From DATLGB01 sp037724045 (GTDB lineage Bacteria; Actinomycetota; Thermoleophilia; Solirubrobacterales; Solirubrobacteraceae): a stretch of 64,000 nt of DNA. The translations under genes and the position numbers were made by a program. Below are positions 1 through 7,436 of the stretch, piece by piece; position 1 is the stretch's first letter, and each line of letters opens with the position of its first letter. Below the pieces are notes generated by a model. The model did no database searches, had not been told where the DNA came from, and was given only the letters and a program-made list of their open reading frames with translations. The stretch is taken from the NCBI GenBank assembly GCA_037724045.1, contig JBBJOW010000003.1, positions 1 to 64,000 of the forward strand, in the 5' to 3' direction.

Positions 1-59
1 ACGATCGCCTCGGCGGGCTCCAGCACCACCCGCGGAACCTTCAACCCATGCTCTGTCAT
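1..59 (-). CDS. 5' end of an unidentified gene running off the left edge
   Basis: An ATG at 59 reading leftward opens about 19 codons (MTEHGLKVPRVVLEP...) without a stop before the window ends. The composition looks like coding sequence, but the fragment is too short to assign a family. No strong Shine-Dalgarno sequence is visible upstream. Confidence 0.3.
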   Translation of the reverse strand, partial: MTEHGLKVPRVVLEPAEAI

Positions 60-610
60 GAGGCTGATATTCGCGTCAGTGCCGGACAGAGGGACGCGTA
101 GGCGCTCGACCTTGGACCCTTCGCCGGAACCGACGCATGCCGTTACGCGGCCACGCAGTCACGAATTTCCTGCTCCCAACGCACATTGAGGCACGCGACG
201 AGATCTTGAGTCGGAGATCGCCAGTCGATCGCGCACGTTATACAGCTATGCCGCTGGAGCCAGAGCCAGAGCCAGGGCGAGGGAAGCGTACCCGGGCGAC
301 CAATTCCCTTCCATCGCCGCGTCCACGACGAGAAACTCCATGCGAACAGCCGGAGGTTTCAGCCGGGTGTTCCCGTCCCATCACGAAACGAATCGCCTGC
401 TTGTGCGGAGGTTTAAGGACGCGAAGGACATTCCGAGCTGGCCCTGTCACGCCGGAGGTCGCGGGGCGCTCGGGGAGCGCGAGAACGACGGCCGCTCGTT
501 GTCGTCGCAAGGCCTGCGCTGCGGACCAGGGACGTGCTACCTCGGGGCTACTGTGACTGGCCTCCAGATACCGCTCTAGAGAGCCAGATCGCGGCTCACC
601 GCGGGCCGCC
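60..610. other. Gene-poor stretch left of the tRNA-Ser scar
   Basis: I see no convincing coding sequence here. Open frames on both strands have unnatural composition and no recognisable motif. A short GAGCCA-type tandem run lies near 257-275. If the tRNA-Ser 3' end at 611-674 is an attachment scar, this stretch would be the right end of an integrated element lying mostly outside the window (inference). Confidence 0.35.
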
Positions 611-674
611 AGCGCCTTTGGAAATCGTGTGACGGCAGAGATGTCGTCCGAGGGTTCGAATCCCTCTCTCTCCG
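611..674 (+). pseudogene. tRNA-Ser(GGA) 3'-half remnant, possible attachment-site scar
   Basis: From the anticodon loop (TTGGAAA, anticodon GGA at 620-622) to the 3' end, the sequence follows a class II tRNA-Ser. It has a variable arm with a short stem near 631-649, a perfect T-arm (GAGGG, TTCGAAT, CCCTC at 650-666) and the acceptor strand TCTCTCC at 667-673. The 5' half is not tRNA-like: the matching GGAGAGA is absent and no D-arm can be folded. The anticodon stem has two mismatches next to the loop. Retention of only the 3' half is what integrases leave when an element duplicates a tRNA 3' end. Confidence 0.6.
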
Positions 675-680
675 CCTGAG

Positions 681-1039
681 TCAGACGACCGCTCGCAGCC
701 GCGCGAGTGCGTCGTCGAGCGTGCGCGCCACGGGCGCTGTGAGCAGCGCTTCGACCTGCAGGTTGACCACCGCGCCCTCGTTGTCCCCGGTGCGCCGGCC
801 CGGCGAATGAGCTCGAGGTTGCGGGCGGCGATGGCCTGGTTGACCGCGCGGAAGGCAGCCGTGCGCTCGGGCCCGGGGGCCAGCGCCTCGGCGGCCGTGA
901 ACGGCGGGTCGCCCGCCCACGGGTCGAGCGGCTCGATGCCCGCAGCGCGCACTGCCTCCAGCAGCCGCGCGTAGTAGCCGGCGGTCGCCTCCGAGAAGCC
1001 GTACGGGCTCGCCACGTATGCCGCCGGCACGGTGCGCAC
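681..1039 (-). pseudogene. Nucleoside 2-deoxyribosyltransferase-like gene with internal deletion and frameshift
   Basis: The N-terminal half (GTG at 1039) reads YVASPYGFSEAT, then LDPWAGDPPF, then VNQAIAARNLELIRRAG, the usual start of nucleoside 2-deoxyribosyltransferases. Near 795-810 the frame breaks. The conserved tail GDNEGAVVNLQVEA continues in another frame to a stop at 681. The central segment that normally carries the catalytic Glu and the DSGTA-like motif is missing, so the product should be inactive. The start abuts the stop of the alkA-like gene at 1041. Read as a gene whose head and tail were joined by deletion. Confidence 0.7.
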
Positions 1040-1040
1040 G

Positions 1041-1742
1041 CTACCCGCCGGGCATGCGGTTGACCGCGTGGTCGCCGAGCGCCCACAGGTGCTGGACGGC
1101 GTAGGCGCGGTAGGGGCGCCAGCGCTCCGTGTCGTCGGTCGTCAGCCCGAGCCCCTTCAGCGCGACCGCGGCGCCGAGGTCGGTGGGCAGGAACGCGTCG
1201 CGGTCGCCGAGCGCGCGCATCGCGATCGTCTGCTGGGTCCACGGTCCGATGCCCGGCAGGGCGAGCAGGGCGTCCGCGTCGGACAGGTCGAGCCCGTCGG
1301 CGAGCGCGCGCGCGAGGCCGAGCAGAGTCGCCCGGCGCGCGCGCGGCAGCCGCAGTGTCTCGGGGTCGACCGCCGCGACCGCCGCCGGTGTGGGGAACAG
1401 GTGCGTGAGGCCGCCGCCGGGGTCCTCGATCGGCTCCCCGGCGTCGCGGACCAGGCGCGCGGCGTGGGTCGCCGCCGCGGCCGTGGAGACCTGCTGGCCC
1501 AGGACGGCGCGCAGGGCAAGCTCGTGGGAGTCGACGGTGCGGGGCACGCGCCGGCCGGGCGCGGCGGCGACGAGCGGCGCGAGGATCGGGTCGGCGGCGA
1601 GCGCGGCGTCGATGGCGCCCGGGTCGGCGTCGAGGTCGAGCAGGAAGCGACAGCGCTCGACCGCCTCCTGCGGCCCATGCAGCATCACGCCGTCGGCGCG
1701 CGGGGTGAGCGCGATGACCGCCGGCCCGCCCTCGAGGCGCAC
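1041..1742 (-). CDS. AlkA-type DNA-3-methyladenine glycosylase (HhH-GPD)
   Basis: A base-excision repair glycosylase that removes alkylated purines. Visible features are VLGQQVS near residue 80 (helix entering the HhH domain), the helix-hairpin-helix core LPGIGPWT at 162-169, and FLPTDLG with the presumed catalytic Asp at about 188. The frame continues upstream of the GTG start at 1742 with family-like sequence (LPDNLFGHLAATAVPGVEEW) to a stop near 1873. No ATG, GTG or TTG lies in that extension. Either a rare start is used or the 5' end is damaged; homologues normally include this N-terminal lobe. Confident on family, unsure on start. Confidence 0.8.
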   Translation of the reverse strand: MRLEGGPAVIALTPRADGVMLHGPQEAVERCRFLLDLDADPGAIDAALAADPILAPLVAAAPGRRVPRTVDSHELALRAVLGQQVSTAAAATHAARLVRDAGEPIEDPGGGLTHLFPTPAAVAAVDPETLRLPRARRATLLGLARALADGLDLSDADALLALPGIGPWTQQTIAMRALGDRDAFLPTDLGAAVALKGLGLTTDDTERWRPYRAYAVQHLWALGDHAVNRMPGG

Positions 1743-1873
1743 CGTGCGCCGGTACGCCCCGTCGCGCCATTCCTCGACGCCCGGGACCGCCGTCGCCGCG
1801 AGGTGGCCGAAGAGGTTGTCGGGCAGCAGCGGCGGCGTGAAGTCGAGGTGGATCTGGATAACGTGGCGAGCCT

Positions 1874-2023
1874 ATGGTCGACCAACAGCTCACCGGCGGC
1901 TGCGGCTGCGGGGCCGTCCGCTTCACGCTCTCGGCGCCGCTGCAGGCGGCCTACGCGGCGGTGTGGGAGCCGATCCCCGACGACGGCCTCCCGCGCTACG
2001 ACGAGCGCATTCCGAGCCGCTGA
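1874..2023 (+). pseudogene. GFA/CENP-V-type protein relic with the middle missing
   Basis: A 49-codon frame starts MVDQQLTGGCGCGAVRFTLS, the opening of glutathione-dependent formaldehyde-activating (GFA) family proteins. It then jumps directly to VWEPIPDDGLPRYDERI, which resembles the end of such proteins. The zinc-binding centre (YCHCxxC-type) is absent. Full-length members are about 110-150 residues. The frame is still open, so a peptide could be made, but not a functional GFA domain. Confidence 0.6.
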
Positions 2024-2036
2024 CCGGGGGCAACCG

Positions 2037-2420
2037 ATGCTCGACGAGATGCTGGCCGCGGCGCGGGAGAGGCTCGAGCGGCTCGACCCGGTGCAGGCTC
2101 GCGCCGCCCTGGACGCGGGCGCGGTGCTCGTCGACATCCGCTCGGACGACCAGCGCGCCCGCGACGGACACGTTCCGGGTTCCGTGCGCGTGGCGCGCAA
2201 CGTGCTCGAATGGCGGTGCGCACCGTCGAGCGCCGACCGCGACCCCGCCGTCAGCGATCCGGCCCGTCAGGTCATCGTGATGTGCGACGCCGGCTACCAG
2301 TCGGTCCTGGCCGCGGCGACGCTGCAGGACCTCGGCCTACGGCGGGCCACGGACCTCGACGGCGGCTTCCAGGCCTGGCGCGCCGCGGGACTCCCGGTCA
2401 CCGCGGCCGGTGGGCGGTGA
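2037..2420 (+). CDS. Rhodanese-like domain protein
   Basis: A single rhodanese domain of 127 residues. An N-terminal helix is followed by VLVDIRSDDQRARDGHVPGS (typical first strand and helix). The active-site loop VMCDAGYQS carries the presumed persulfide Cys, and the end is the classic DLDGGFQAWRAAGLPV. Likely a cytoplasmic sulfur carrier or sulfurtransferase; the substrate cannot be told. The ATG at 2037 was chosen because the conserved domain begins shortly after it. The 3' end overlaps the convergent acylase gene by 23 bp. Confidence 0.85.
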   Translation: MLDEMLAAARERLERLDPVQARAALDAGAVLVDIRSDDQRARDGHVPGSVRVARNVLEWRCAPSSADRDPAVSDPARQVIVMCDAGYQSVLAAATLQDLGLRRATDLDGGFQAWRAAGLPVTAAGGR

Positions 2421-5076
2421 CCTCGACGACCTGCTGCTGGGTCGGGCGGTTCTGCCACGGCACGAGCGGCTGGCTGATGAGGCCGAGCGGCCGGTAGCGG
2501 ATGGAGTCGAAGCAGGCCTGCATGTCCATCGCGCCGCAGTCGGCGGGCTCGATGGTCTCGTCGGCGTAGAGCGCGGCGGGATCGATCGCGAGGGCGCGCG
2601 TCAGTGAGGACCGGATCGTGCGCCGGCAGGCGCTGAGCTTGCCGGAGCCGCAGAAGCGCAGCGCGTACTTGCCACGCACCTTGCCCGGTGCAGCGACGGT
2701 GCGCAGATCCTTCTGGATGTAGCCGTACCAGCCGTTCTCCCACGCCGAGCCGAGGTGGTCGCGCGTGTTGCCCCGGCGCGAGTTGGGGATGTCGGGGCGC
2801 AGCGTCTTGTCGTAGGCGTCGAAGGTCGCCTTGCCGAGCCGCTTGCGGAAGACGGCCTCGGGCAGCAGCGTCATCCAGGCATCCATGATGCGAACGGCCT
2901 CGGTGTCCTCGTAGGTGCCGTCCTTGTCGCGGTCGATGCGGTGCGCGTCCGTGCGCTGCCAGGCGCGCAGCGTCTTCACCGCGGCGGCGAGCGCCGGGTC
3001 CTTGGGCTTGCCCACGACGCGCAGCGCCGCCGGTAGGACGCGGTCGCCGCGCAGGTCCATCGTCGCGGCGTCCTGCGCCACGTCGACGGCCTGCCCGAGC
3101 GTCATCTTGCGACCGCCGCGCAGCCGCTCGTCGAGGCCCTCGGTGATCAGCTGGGAGCGGTAGAGCGGGGTGAACGACTTGCCGCCGCAGCAGCGCCGTG
3201 CCTGCTGGTTGTTCCAGGACACGATGTAGCGCTGGTTGGTTGCCTGCGGGCGCGCGCGCTGGGACTGGTAGGTCGCGAGGTTGGTCTCCGGGTCAAACCC
3301 CTTCCACTCGCGCCCGCGGCGGTACTCGATCGGCAGCAGTCCGTTGACGCCCTTGCGCCGGACCGGGTTGGCCCCAGTGTTGATGTAGCCGATGTCGCGG
3401 TCGTCGGTGTAGAGCCAGTTGAACGTGTAGCCGATCCCCATGGCCGCCTCTTTGAACTCGGCCAGGCTCTTGATCTTGTCGGGGTCGTTGAAGGCCTGAA
3501 ACCCGCGGCCGGAATCGAACTCGTGCCCATAGGTGGAACGCAGCTTCGTGTAGACGACGGGCTTGCCGTCGATCCGCGCGCGGCCGACGACGAGGCCGAG
3601 CTTGGTGCGCAGCGCCCGGAAGGTCGCCGTGCCGGCGGGCGTCTGGTCGGCCGCGCTCGGAACCCAACTCTGAGACTGCTCGATGACCTCCATCGCCTCG
3701 CACGCACCTCGGTAGCGGTAGTGCATGTCGTCCTTGCAGGTCCGCAGGGCGTAGACGTCGACGATGTCCTGGCTGGCCGACGTGGCGCTCCACGAGTAGT
3801 CGGGGCCGCGCCCGATCTCGACGTAGGGTCCGGTGCCGGGGATCGTGGCGCCTCCGACGTCGAAGCCGGGTCCGTGGAGCTCCACGCCCCACCAGATCTG
3901 CGGCTGGAAGTAGCCGGTCTGCGCGCCGAAGACGGCCAGGGGATTGCCGGTGGCGGAGTTGCGCGCGGGGACCAGCAGAGCGTTGGACGCCGTCTTGGGA
4001 AACTCGATCAGCCCCTCGAAGGGTCCGCTCGAGCGGCCCTCGGCCCCGCCGACCTGCGTCTGCACCGGCTCGAATGAGCCGGCGTCGGGCCGGGCCACCG
4101 TCTTGAGGACGTCCTTCGGGATCTCGTCGTAGGGGAACCCGCGCTTGCGCGTCGCCGTGACCGGCGACTCTGGGTCGTTGAGGCCGCGGAAGTCCTGCCA
4201 CATCTGGATGCCGCGCCGCCCACCGAAGCGCTTGATCGACGCCTCGAGGAGGCCGAGCTCGGTCAGCTCGTTGCCGCCGCCCTTGCCGAGCTCCGCGCCG
4301 ATCAGCGACGCGGCCCTGACGACGTCGGCGGGAGTGAAGTCGCGCGGGCCCTGCGGCTGGTTCACCGCGCCGTACTCCACGGGCATCTTCAACGGGTTGA
4401 TGCGGGCCTCGGCGATGTAGGCGTTGACGCCGTCGCACCACGCCTGCACGTCGTCTACGAGGTTCTGGCCGACCTCGCCGTAGAGGTCGGGCAGCTGCGT
4501 GATCTGGCGCTGGATGTCGGCCTCGGTGTACGGGGCGTTCTCGAACTGCGCACGGTCCGTGGAGACGTTCGCGCCACCGGCGAACTGCGACAGCCTCCCG
4601 GCGCCGAAGTTGCGGATCACGTCCATGAAGAAGAGGCGGTCCTCGGCGATCGCGTAACCGGCGCCGAAGGACACCGCGGCGCGCGAGGCGCCGTACACGT
4701 GGGGCACGCCGAAGGACTTGTCGCGCACGATGGTCACGTCATCGCGCGGCGAGTAGGTGCGTTCCACGTCGCCTGGGGCGACGCCGAAGCTCGCGTCCGG
4801 GAAGAAGCGGGAGATGTCGTCGTCAGCGAGGCCCGGGCTCGCGTACAGCAGGTCGGTGTAGAGGTCGCGCTGATCGGAGAAGTGCGCGGGCCGGGTTCCC
4901 GTTGCGAGGAAGTCCGCGGCCTGCGGGGCGTTGGCCACGCCGGCCTGGCCCGGCGGGATGATCGAGAAGAAGCGCCCGTTGGCGGTTCCCTCGTACGGCC
5001 CCGGCTGGGGCGGCGCGGCCGCGGCTGCGACCGGCAGGCACAGGCAGACGAGGAGAGTGACCCAGAGCGCGCGCAT
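2398..5076 (-). CDS. Secreted penicillin-acylase-family hydrolase (Ntn hydrolase)
   Basis: An 892-residue precursor with a clear signal peptide (MRALWVTLLVCLCLPVAAAAA). The family cleaves amide bonds in beta-lactams, acyl-homoserine lactones or related amides after autocatalytic processing into alpha and beta chains. The N-terminal half carries SFGVPHVYGAS and GYAIAEDRLFFMD, typical of the alpha chain. The processing site is around KTASNALL with the nucleophile Ser at about 364. Downstream GAQTGYFQPQIWWGVELHG and YSWSATSASQDIVD match the beta chain. The ATG at 5076 directly precedes the signal peptide. Substrate unknown; lactam and lipid-amide roles are both possible. Confidence 0.88.
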   Translation of the reverse strand: MRALWVTLLVCLCLPVAAAAAPPQPGPYEGTANGRFFSIIPPGQAGVANAPQAADFLATGTRPAHFSDQRDLYTDLLYASPGLADDDISRFFPDASFGVAPGDVERTYSPRDDVTIVRDKSFGVPHVYGASRAAVSFGAGYAIAEDRLFFMDVIRNFGAGRLSQFAGGANVSTDRAQFENAPYTEADIQRQITQLPDLYGEVGQNLVDDVQAWCDGVNAYIAEARINPLKMPVEYGAVNQPQGPRDFTPADVVRAASLIGAELGKGGGNELTELGLLEASIKRFGGRRGIQMWQDFRGLNDPESPVTATRKRGFPYDEIPKDVLKTVARPDAGSFEPVQTQVGGAEGRSSGPFEGLIEFPKTASNALLVPARNSATGNPLAVFGAQTGYFQPQIWWGVELHGPGFDVGGATIPGTGPYVEIGRGPDYSWSATSASQDIVDVYALRTCKDDMHYRYRGACEAMEVIEQSQSWVPSAADQTPAGTATFRALRTKLGLVVGRARIDGKPVVYTKLRSTYGHEFDSGRGFQAFNDPDKIKSLAEFKEAAMGIGYTFNWLYTDDRDIGYINTGANPVRRKGVNGLLPIEYRRGREWKGFDPETNLATYQSQRARPQATNQRYIVSWNNQQARRCCGGKSFTPLYRSQLITEGLDERLRGGRKMTLGQAVDVAQDAATMDLRGDRVLPAALRVVGKPKDPALAAAVKTLRAWQRTDAHRIDRDKDGTYEDTEAVRIMDAWMTLLPEAVFRKRLGKATFDAYDKTLRPDIPNSRRGNTRDHLGSAWENGWYGYIQKDLRTVAAPGKVRGKYALRFCGSGKLSACRRTIRSSLTRALAIDPAALYADETIEPADCGAMDMQACFDSIRYRPLGLISQPLVPWQNRPTQQQVVEVTAHRPR

Positions 5077-5132
5077 ATCCCGAGTATCGCCGACCGCGTA
5101 ACGGCGCGAGCCGGTTGCAGACGGCTCCGTGT

Positions 5133-5328
5133 CATGGAGGCGCCGCTCACGAACCTGCTGAGCGTGGTCGCAGCGGCAGGCGACGTCGCTGCCCTTCATC
5201 GTGGCGGGCACCGCGATCGGCACCGAGCTCGGGGTGATCTCGTCGGTCAGCGCGGCGGCCGTGATCGCGGCCGCCTCGTCTCGGTGGTCGTCCTCCCGGC
5301 GCTGTCGCTCACGCTGCTCATGCGCTGA
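5133..5328 (+). pseudogene. C-terminal relic of a CPA-type cation/proton antiporter
   Basis: Hydrophobic segments TSLPFIVAGTAIGTELG and GRLVSVVVLPALSLTLL resemble the last two membrane helices of Kef/NhaP-type antiporters. They lie in different frames and no upstream membrane domain remains. The fragment is wedged between the acylase start and the next gene. Family assignment rests on the SLPF and TAIG..LG pattern and is tentative. Confidence 0.4.
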
Positions 5329-5584
5329 GCGCGCGGGCGAGGGCCTGCGCGGCGGCGTTGGTCCAGCCGGGCGTGCGCTCGTCGAAGTGCTCGACCCCAG
5401 TGCCGGCGAAGACGATCGCGGCACGACGCGAGACCTGGGCGCCGACGCCGCCGGCGAACGTCAGCCCGATACCTGCGTCGCCGAAGTCGACCTCGCCGCT
5501 GGCGGCGGCGGGCGCGGCGGCGAGCAGCGCGGCGTAGAAGGCGCGCGGCTCAGGCGGCAGCGACGACGGCGGGTCAGGCAGCAC
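5318..5584 (-). CDS. Small hypothetical protein
   Basis: An 88-residue frame from a GTG at 5584 to the stop at 5318. It has an Ala-rich N-terminal helix and a centre reading GDAGIGLTFAGGVGAQVSRR. I do not recognise the family. It is oriented like the flavodoxin-type gene just upstream and could be its last operon member. An earlier in-frame start exists but would translate the hairpin-containing intergenic DNA, so the shorter form is preferred. Confidence 0.45.
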   Translation of the reverse strand: MLPDPPSSLPPEPRAFYAALLAAAPAAASGEVDFGDAGIGLTFAGGVGAQVSRRAAIVFAGTGVEHFDERTPGWTNAAAQALARALSA

Positions 5585-5588
5585 CGCG

Positions 5589-6341
5589 CTAAGTGACCGG
5601 GGGTTGGGACCGCGAAGCGTCCGTAAGGGGGCCAAGCCCCCTTGGCTCGGGGTTGGCGGCTTGGGCACCCGCGCCGGCGTCCCACTCAGTGGGCGAGTTG
5701 CCGCGCGTCGGGAAGCCCCCGGCGTCCTTGAGCATCCGCGCCACGTGGAGCAGGTTCCAGGTCATGAAGCTCGTGTTGCGGTTCGTGAAGTCGTTCTCGG
5801 GGCCGCCGGAGCCTTCGTCGCAGTAGCTCGGGCCTGGGCCGACGCCGCCGAGCCAGGCCGCGTCGGCCTGCGGCGGGATCGTGTAGCCGAGGTGCTGGAG
5901 CGAGTAGAGGACGTTCATGGCGCAGTGCTTGGCGCCGTCCTCGTTGCCCGTGACGATGCATCCGCCGGCGCGCCCGTAGTACGCGTACTGCCCGGCGTCG
6001 TTGAGCAGGTGACTGTTGCCGTAGAGCCGCTCGATCACGCGCGTGCAGACCGACGACTTCTCGCCCAGCCAGATCGGGGTGGCGAGCACGAGGATGTCGG
6101 CGGCAACCACCTGCTCGTAGAGCGCGGGCCAGGCGTCGGCGGCCCAGCCGTGAGCGGTCATGTCGGCCTCGACGCCCGCGGCGATGTCGTAGTCGACGGC
6201 GCGCACCACCTCGACCGTCACGCCCTGCTCGCGCATCAGCGCGATCGAGCGGTCCGCGAGCGCCTGCGTGTGCGAGCGCTCGGGTGACCGCTTGAGCGTG
6301 CAGTTGATCAACAGCGCCGTCAGATCGTCGAAGCCGGGCAA
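5589..6341 (-). CDS. Flavodoxin-fold NAD(P)H-dependent oxidoreductase
   Basis: A TTG start at 6341 gives about 250 residues. The N-terminus ALLINCTLKRSPERSHTQAL has the phosphate-binding loop shape of FMN reductases of the flavodoxin superfamily. ILVLATPIWLGEKSSVCTRV is the signature second loop. YYGRAGGCIVTGNEDGAKH and a WLGGVGPGPSYCD segment follow. It probably transfers electrons from NAD(P)H through FMN to a small substrate. The last 30 residues (GAGAQAANPEPRGLG) are low complexity and run over a hairpin, so the functional protein probably ends earlier. Confidence 0.75.
   Translation of the reverse strand: MPGFDDLTALLINCTLKRSPERSHTQALADRSIALMREQGVTVEVVRAVDYDIAAGVEADMTAHGWAADAWPALYEQVVAADILVLATPIWLGEKSSVCTRVIERLYGNSHLLNDAGQYAYYGRAGGCIVTGNEDGAKHCAMNVLYSLQHLGYTIPPQADAAWLGGVGPGPSYCDEGSGGPENDFTNRNTSFMTWNLLHVARMLKDAGGFPTRGNSPTEWDAGAGAQAANPEPRGLGPLTDASRSQPPVT
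5625..5643. other. Perfect GC hairpin inside the 3' tail of the oxidoreductase gene
   Basis: AAGGGGG and CCCCCTT are separated by a 5-base spacer. No T-run follows on either strand, so it is a weak terminator candidate or a small dispersed palindrome. The surrounding bases (5595-5670) look intergenic in character although they are formally in frame. Confidence 0.4.
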
Positions 6342-6371
6342 TACAGCGATGTCACCGCGGCAGCGCGGGCG

Positions 6372-6692
6372 TTACGGCGCGGGCGGCGGGGTGGAGGGGG
6401 ACGAGTAGTCGGCGAGGCTGGGAGCGCCCAGGTCCTCGTCGAGCACGCCGAGGTCCTCGAGCTCGGCGAGGGCGACGATGTGGCGGGCGCCGATGGCCAC
6501 GTAGTCGCGCAGCTCGGAGGGTGAGCCGTCCAGCGGCGTCATCTCCGCCTCCGTCAGCGCGAAGAAGCCGGTGTCGTGCCCGTTGAGGTAGTCCGTGACC
6601 CGGCTCCGGTAGCCCTCGGTGGGCAGCTGCAGGACGCCGGTGATCTGCAGTCGCGCCGTCTCGATCTGCACCCGGATGCGGCGAATGGGCAT
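6372..6692 (-). CDS. Conserved hypothetical protein (DUF6812-like)
   Basis: A 106-residue protein starting MPIRRIRVQIETARLQITGV. This beta-rich opening is followed by LPTEGYRSRVTDYLNGHDTGFFALTEAEM, which I associate with a small actinobacterial domain of unknown function. The C-terminus (SSPSTPPPAP) is a disordered Pro/Ser tail. It is cytosolic by composition. Function unknown. Confidence 0.6.
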   Translation of the reverse strand: MPIRRIRVQIETARLQITGVLQLPTEGYRSRVTDYLNGHDTGFFALTEAEMTPLDGSPSELRDYVAIGARHIVALAELEDLGVLDEDLGAPSLADYSSPSTPPPAP

Positions 6693-6812
6693 GTCGGCTG
6701 ACCCTAGCCGCCACAGGAGGGGCCCGGAGGCGGGGGTTCCCTGCTGCCGCCGCGCCGGTTCGAAGCGTGGCTCGAGTCCTACCCGCTGCGCGCCACCTGG
6801 CTGAGCGGCGAA

Positions 6813-7424
6813 TCAGGGCCCGAGCCGGTCGACCTGCCAGCCGTCGCCTGAGCGCCAGTAGCGCCAGCGGTCGTGAAGACGGCTGGGCTGGCCCTGCCAG
6901 AACTCGAAGAGGTCGGGGCGGACGGTGAACCCGCCCCAGTTCTCGGGTCGCGGGACGGTGCCGGGGAAGCGTGCCTCGATCGCAGCGACGCGCGCATCGA
7001 GCTCCGCCCGGTCGGCGATGACCTCGCTCTGCGGCGAGGCGTGCGCGCCGATCTGGCTTCCTCGCGGACGGCTCGCGAAGTAGGCGTCGCTCTCCTTCGC
7101 GGGCGCCTTGCGCGCGATGCCCTCGATACGCACCGAGCGGTGCAACGGGCGCCAGAAGAACGTCAGCGCTACCGCGGGGTCGGCGGCGATCTGGTGCGCC
7201 TTGGCGCTGTCGTAGTTGGTGTAGAACCGGAAGCCGTTCATCGATTCCATGCTGCGCATGAGCACCACGCGCGCGTGGGCGGGGGCGGTGGAGAGGACCA
7301 TCGCCTCCGGTTCGGGAAGCTCGGCGATCTGTGCATCGGCGAACCACAGCCGGAACTGCTCGAACGGGTTGCGGTCGGGCGCGTCAAACGGCGGGGCCTC
7401 GTAGTCCTCGTGCACGGATGGCAT
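6813..7424 (-). CDS. pdxH: Pyridoxamine 5'-phosphate oxidase
   Basis: This FMN enzyme oxidises pyridoxamine or pyridoxine 5'-phosphate to pyridoxal 5'-phosphate, the last step of vitamin B6 salvage. The 203 residues carry the family blocks in order: NPFEQFRLWFADA, RVVLMRSM, FYTNYDSAKAHQI, FFWRPLHRSVRIEG, and the C-terminal WGGFTVRPDLFEFWQGQ followed by RLHDRWRYWRSGDGW. The last pair holds the phosphate-contacting RLHDR motif. Length is normal. It is divergent from the LigD-type gene, with start codons only 12 bp apart, so the two share a promoter region. Confidence 0.92.
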   Translation of the reverse strand: MPSVHEDYEAPPFDAPDRNPFEQFRLWFADAQIAELPEPEAMVLSTAPAHARVVLMRSMESMNGFRFYTNYDSAKAHQIAADPAVALTFFWRPLHRSVRIEGIARKAPAKESDAYFASRPRGSQIGAHASPQSEVIADRAELDARVAAIEARFPGTVPRPENWGGFTVRPDLFEFWQGQPSRLHDRWRYWRSGDGWQVDRLGP

Positions 7425-7436
7425 CCTGTCAGCGCG

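Noticed and set aside
137..556. 139-codon frame in the gene-poor left end
   Set aside because: Composition unlike proteins and no motif; overlaps another equally poor frame.
238..1926. Long minus-strand open frame across the left end
   Set aside because: Very Arg/Pro/Ala-rich translation, crosses the tRNA-Ser scar and is out of frame with the recognisable AlkA and deoxyribosyltransferase sequences; a high-GC shadow.
5077..5424. Upstream extension of the penicillin-acylase frame
   Set aside because: The extension lacks natural composition and the signal peptide begins exactly at the ATG at 5076.
6719..6851. Possible protein tail on the plus strand (RFEAWLESYPLRATWLSG)
   Set aside because: Short, no start, overlaps the end of pdxH antisense; could be chance.
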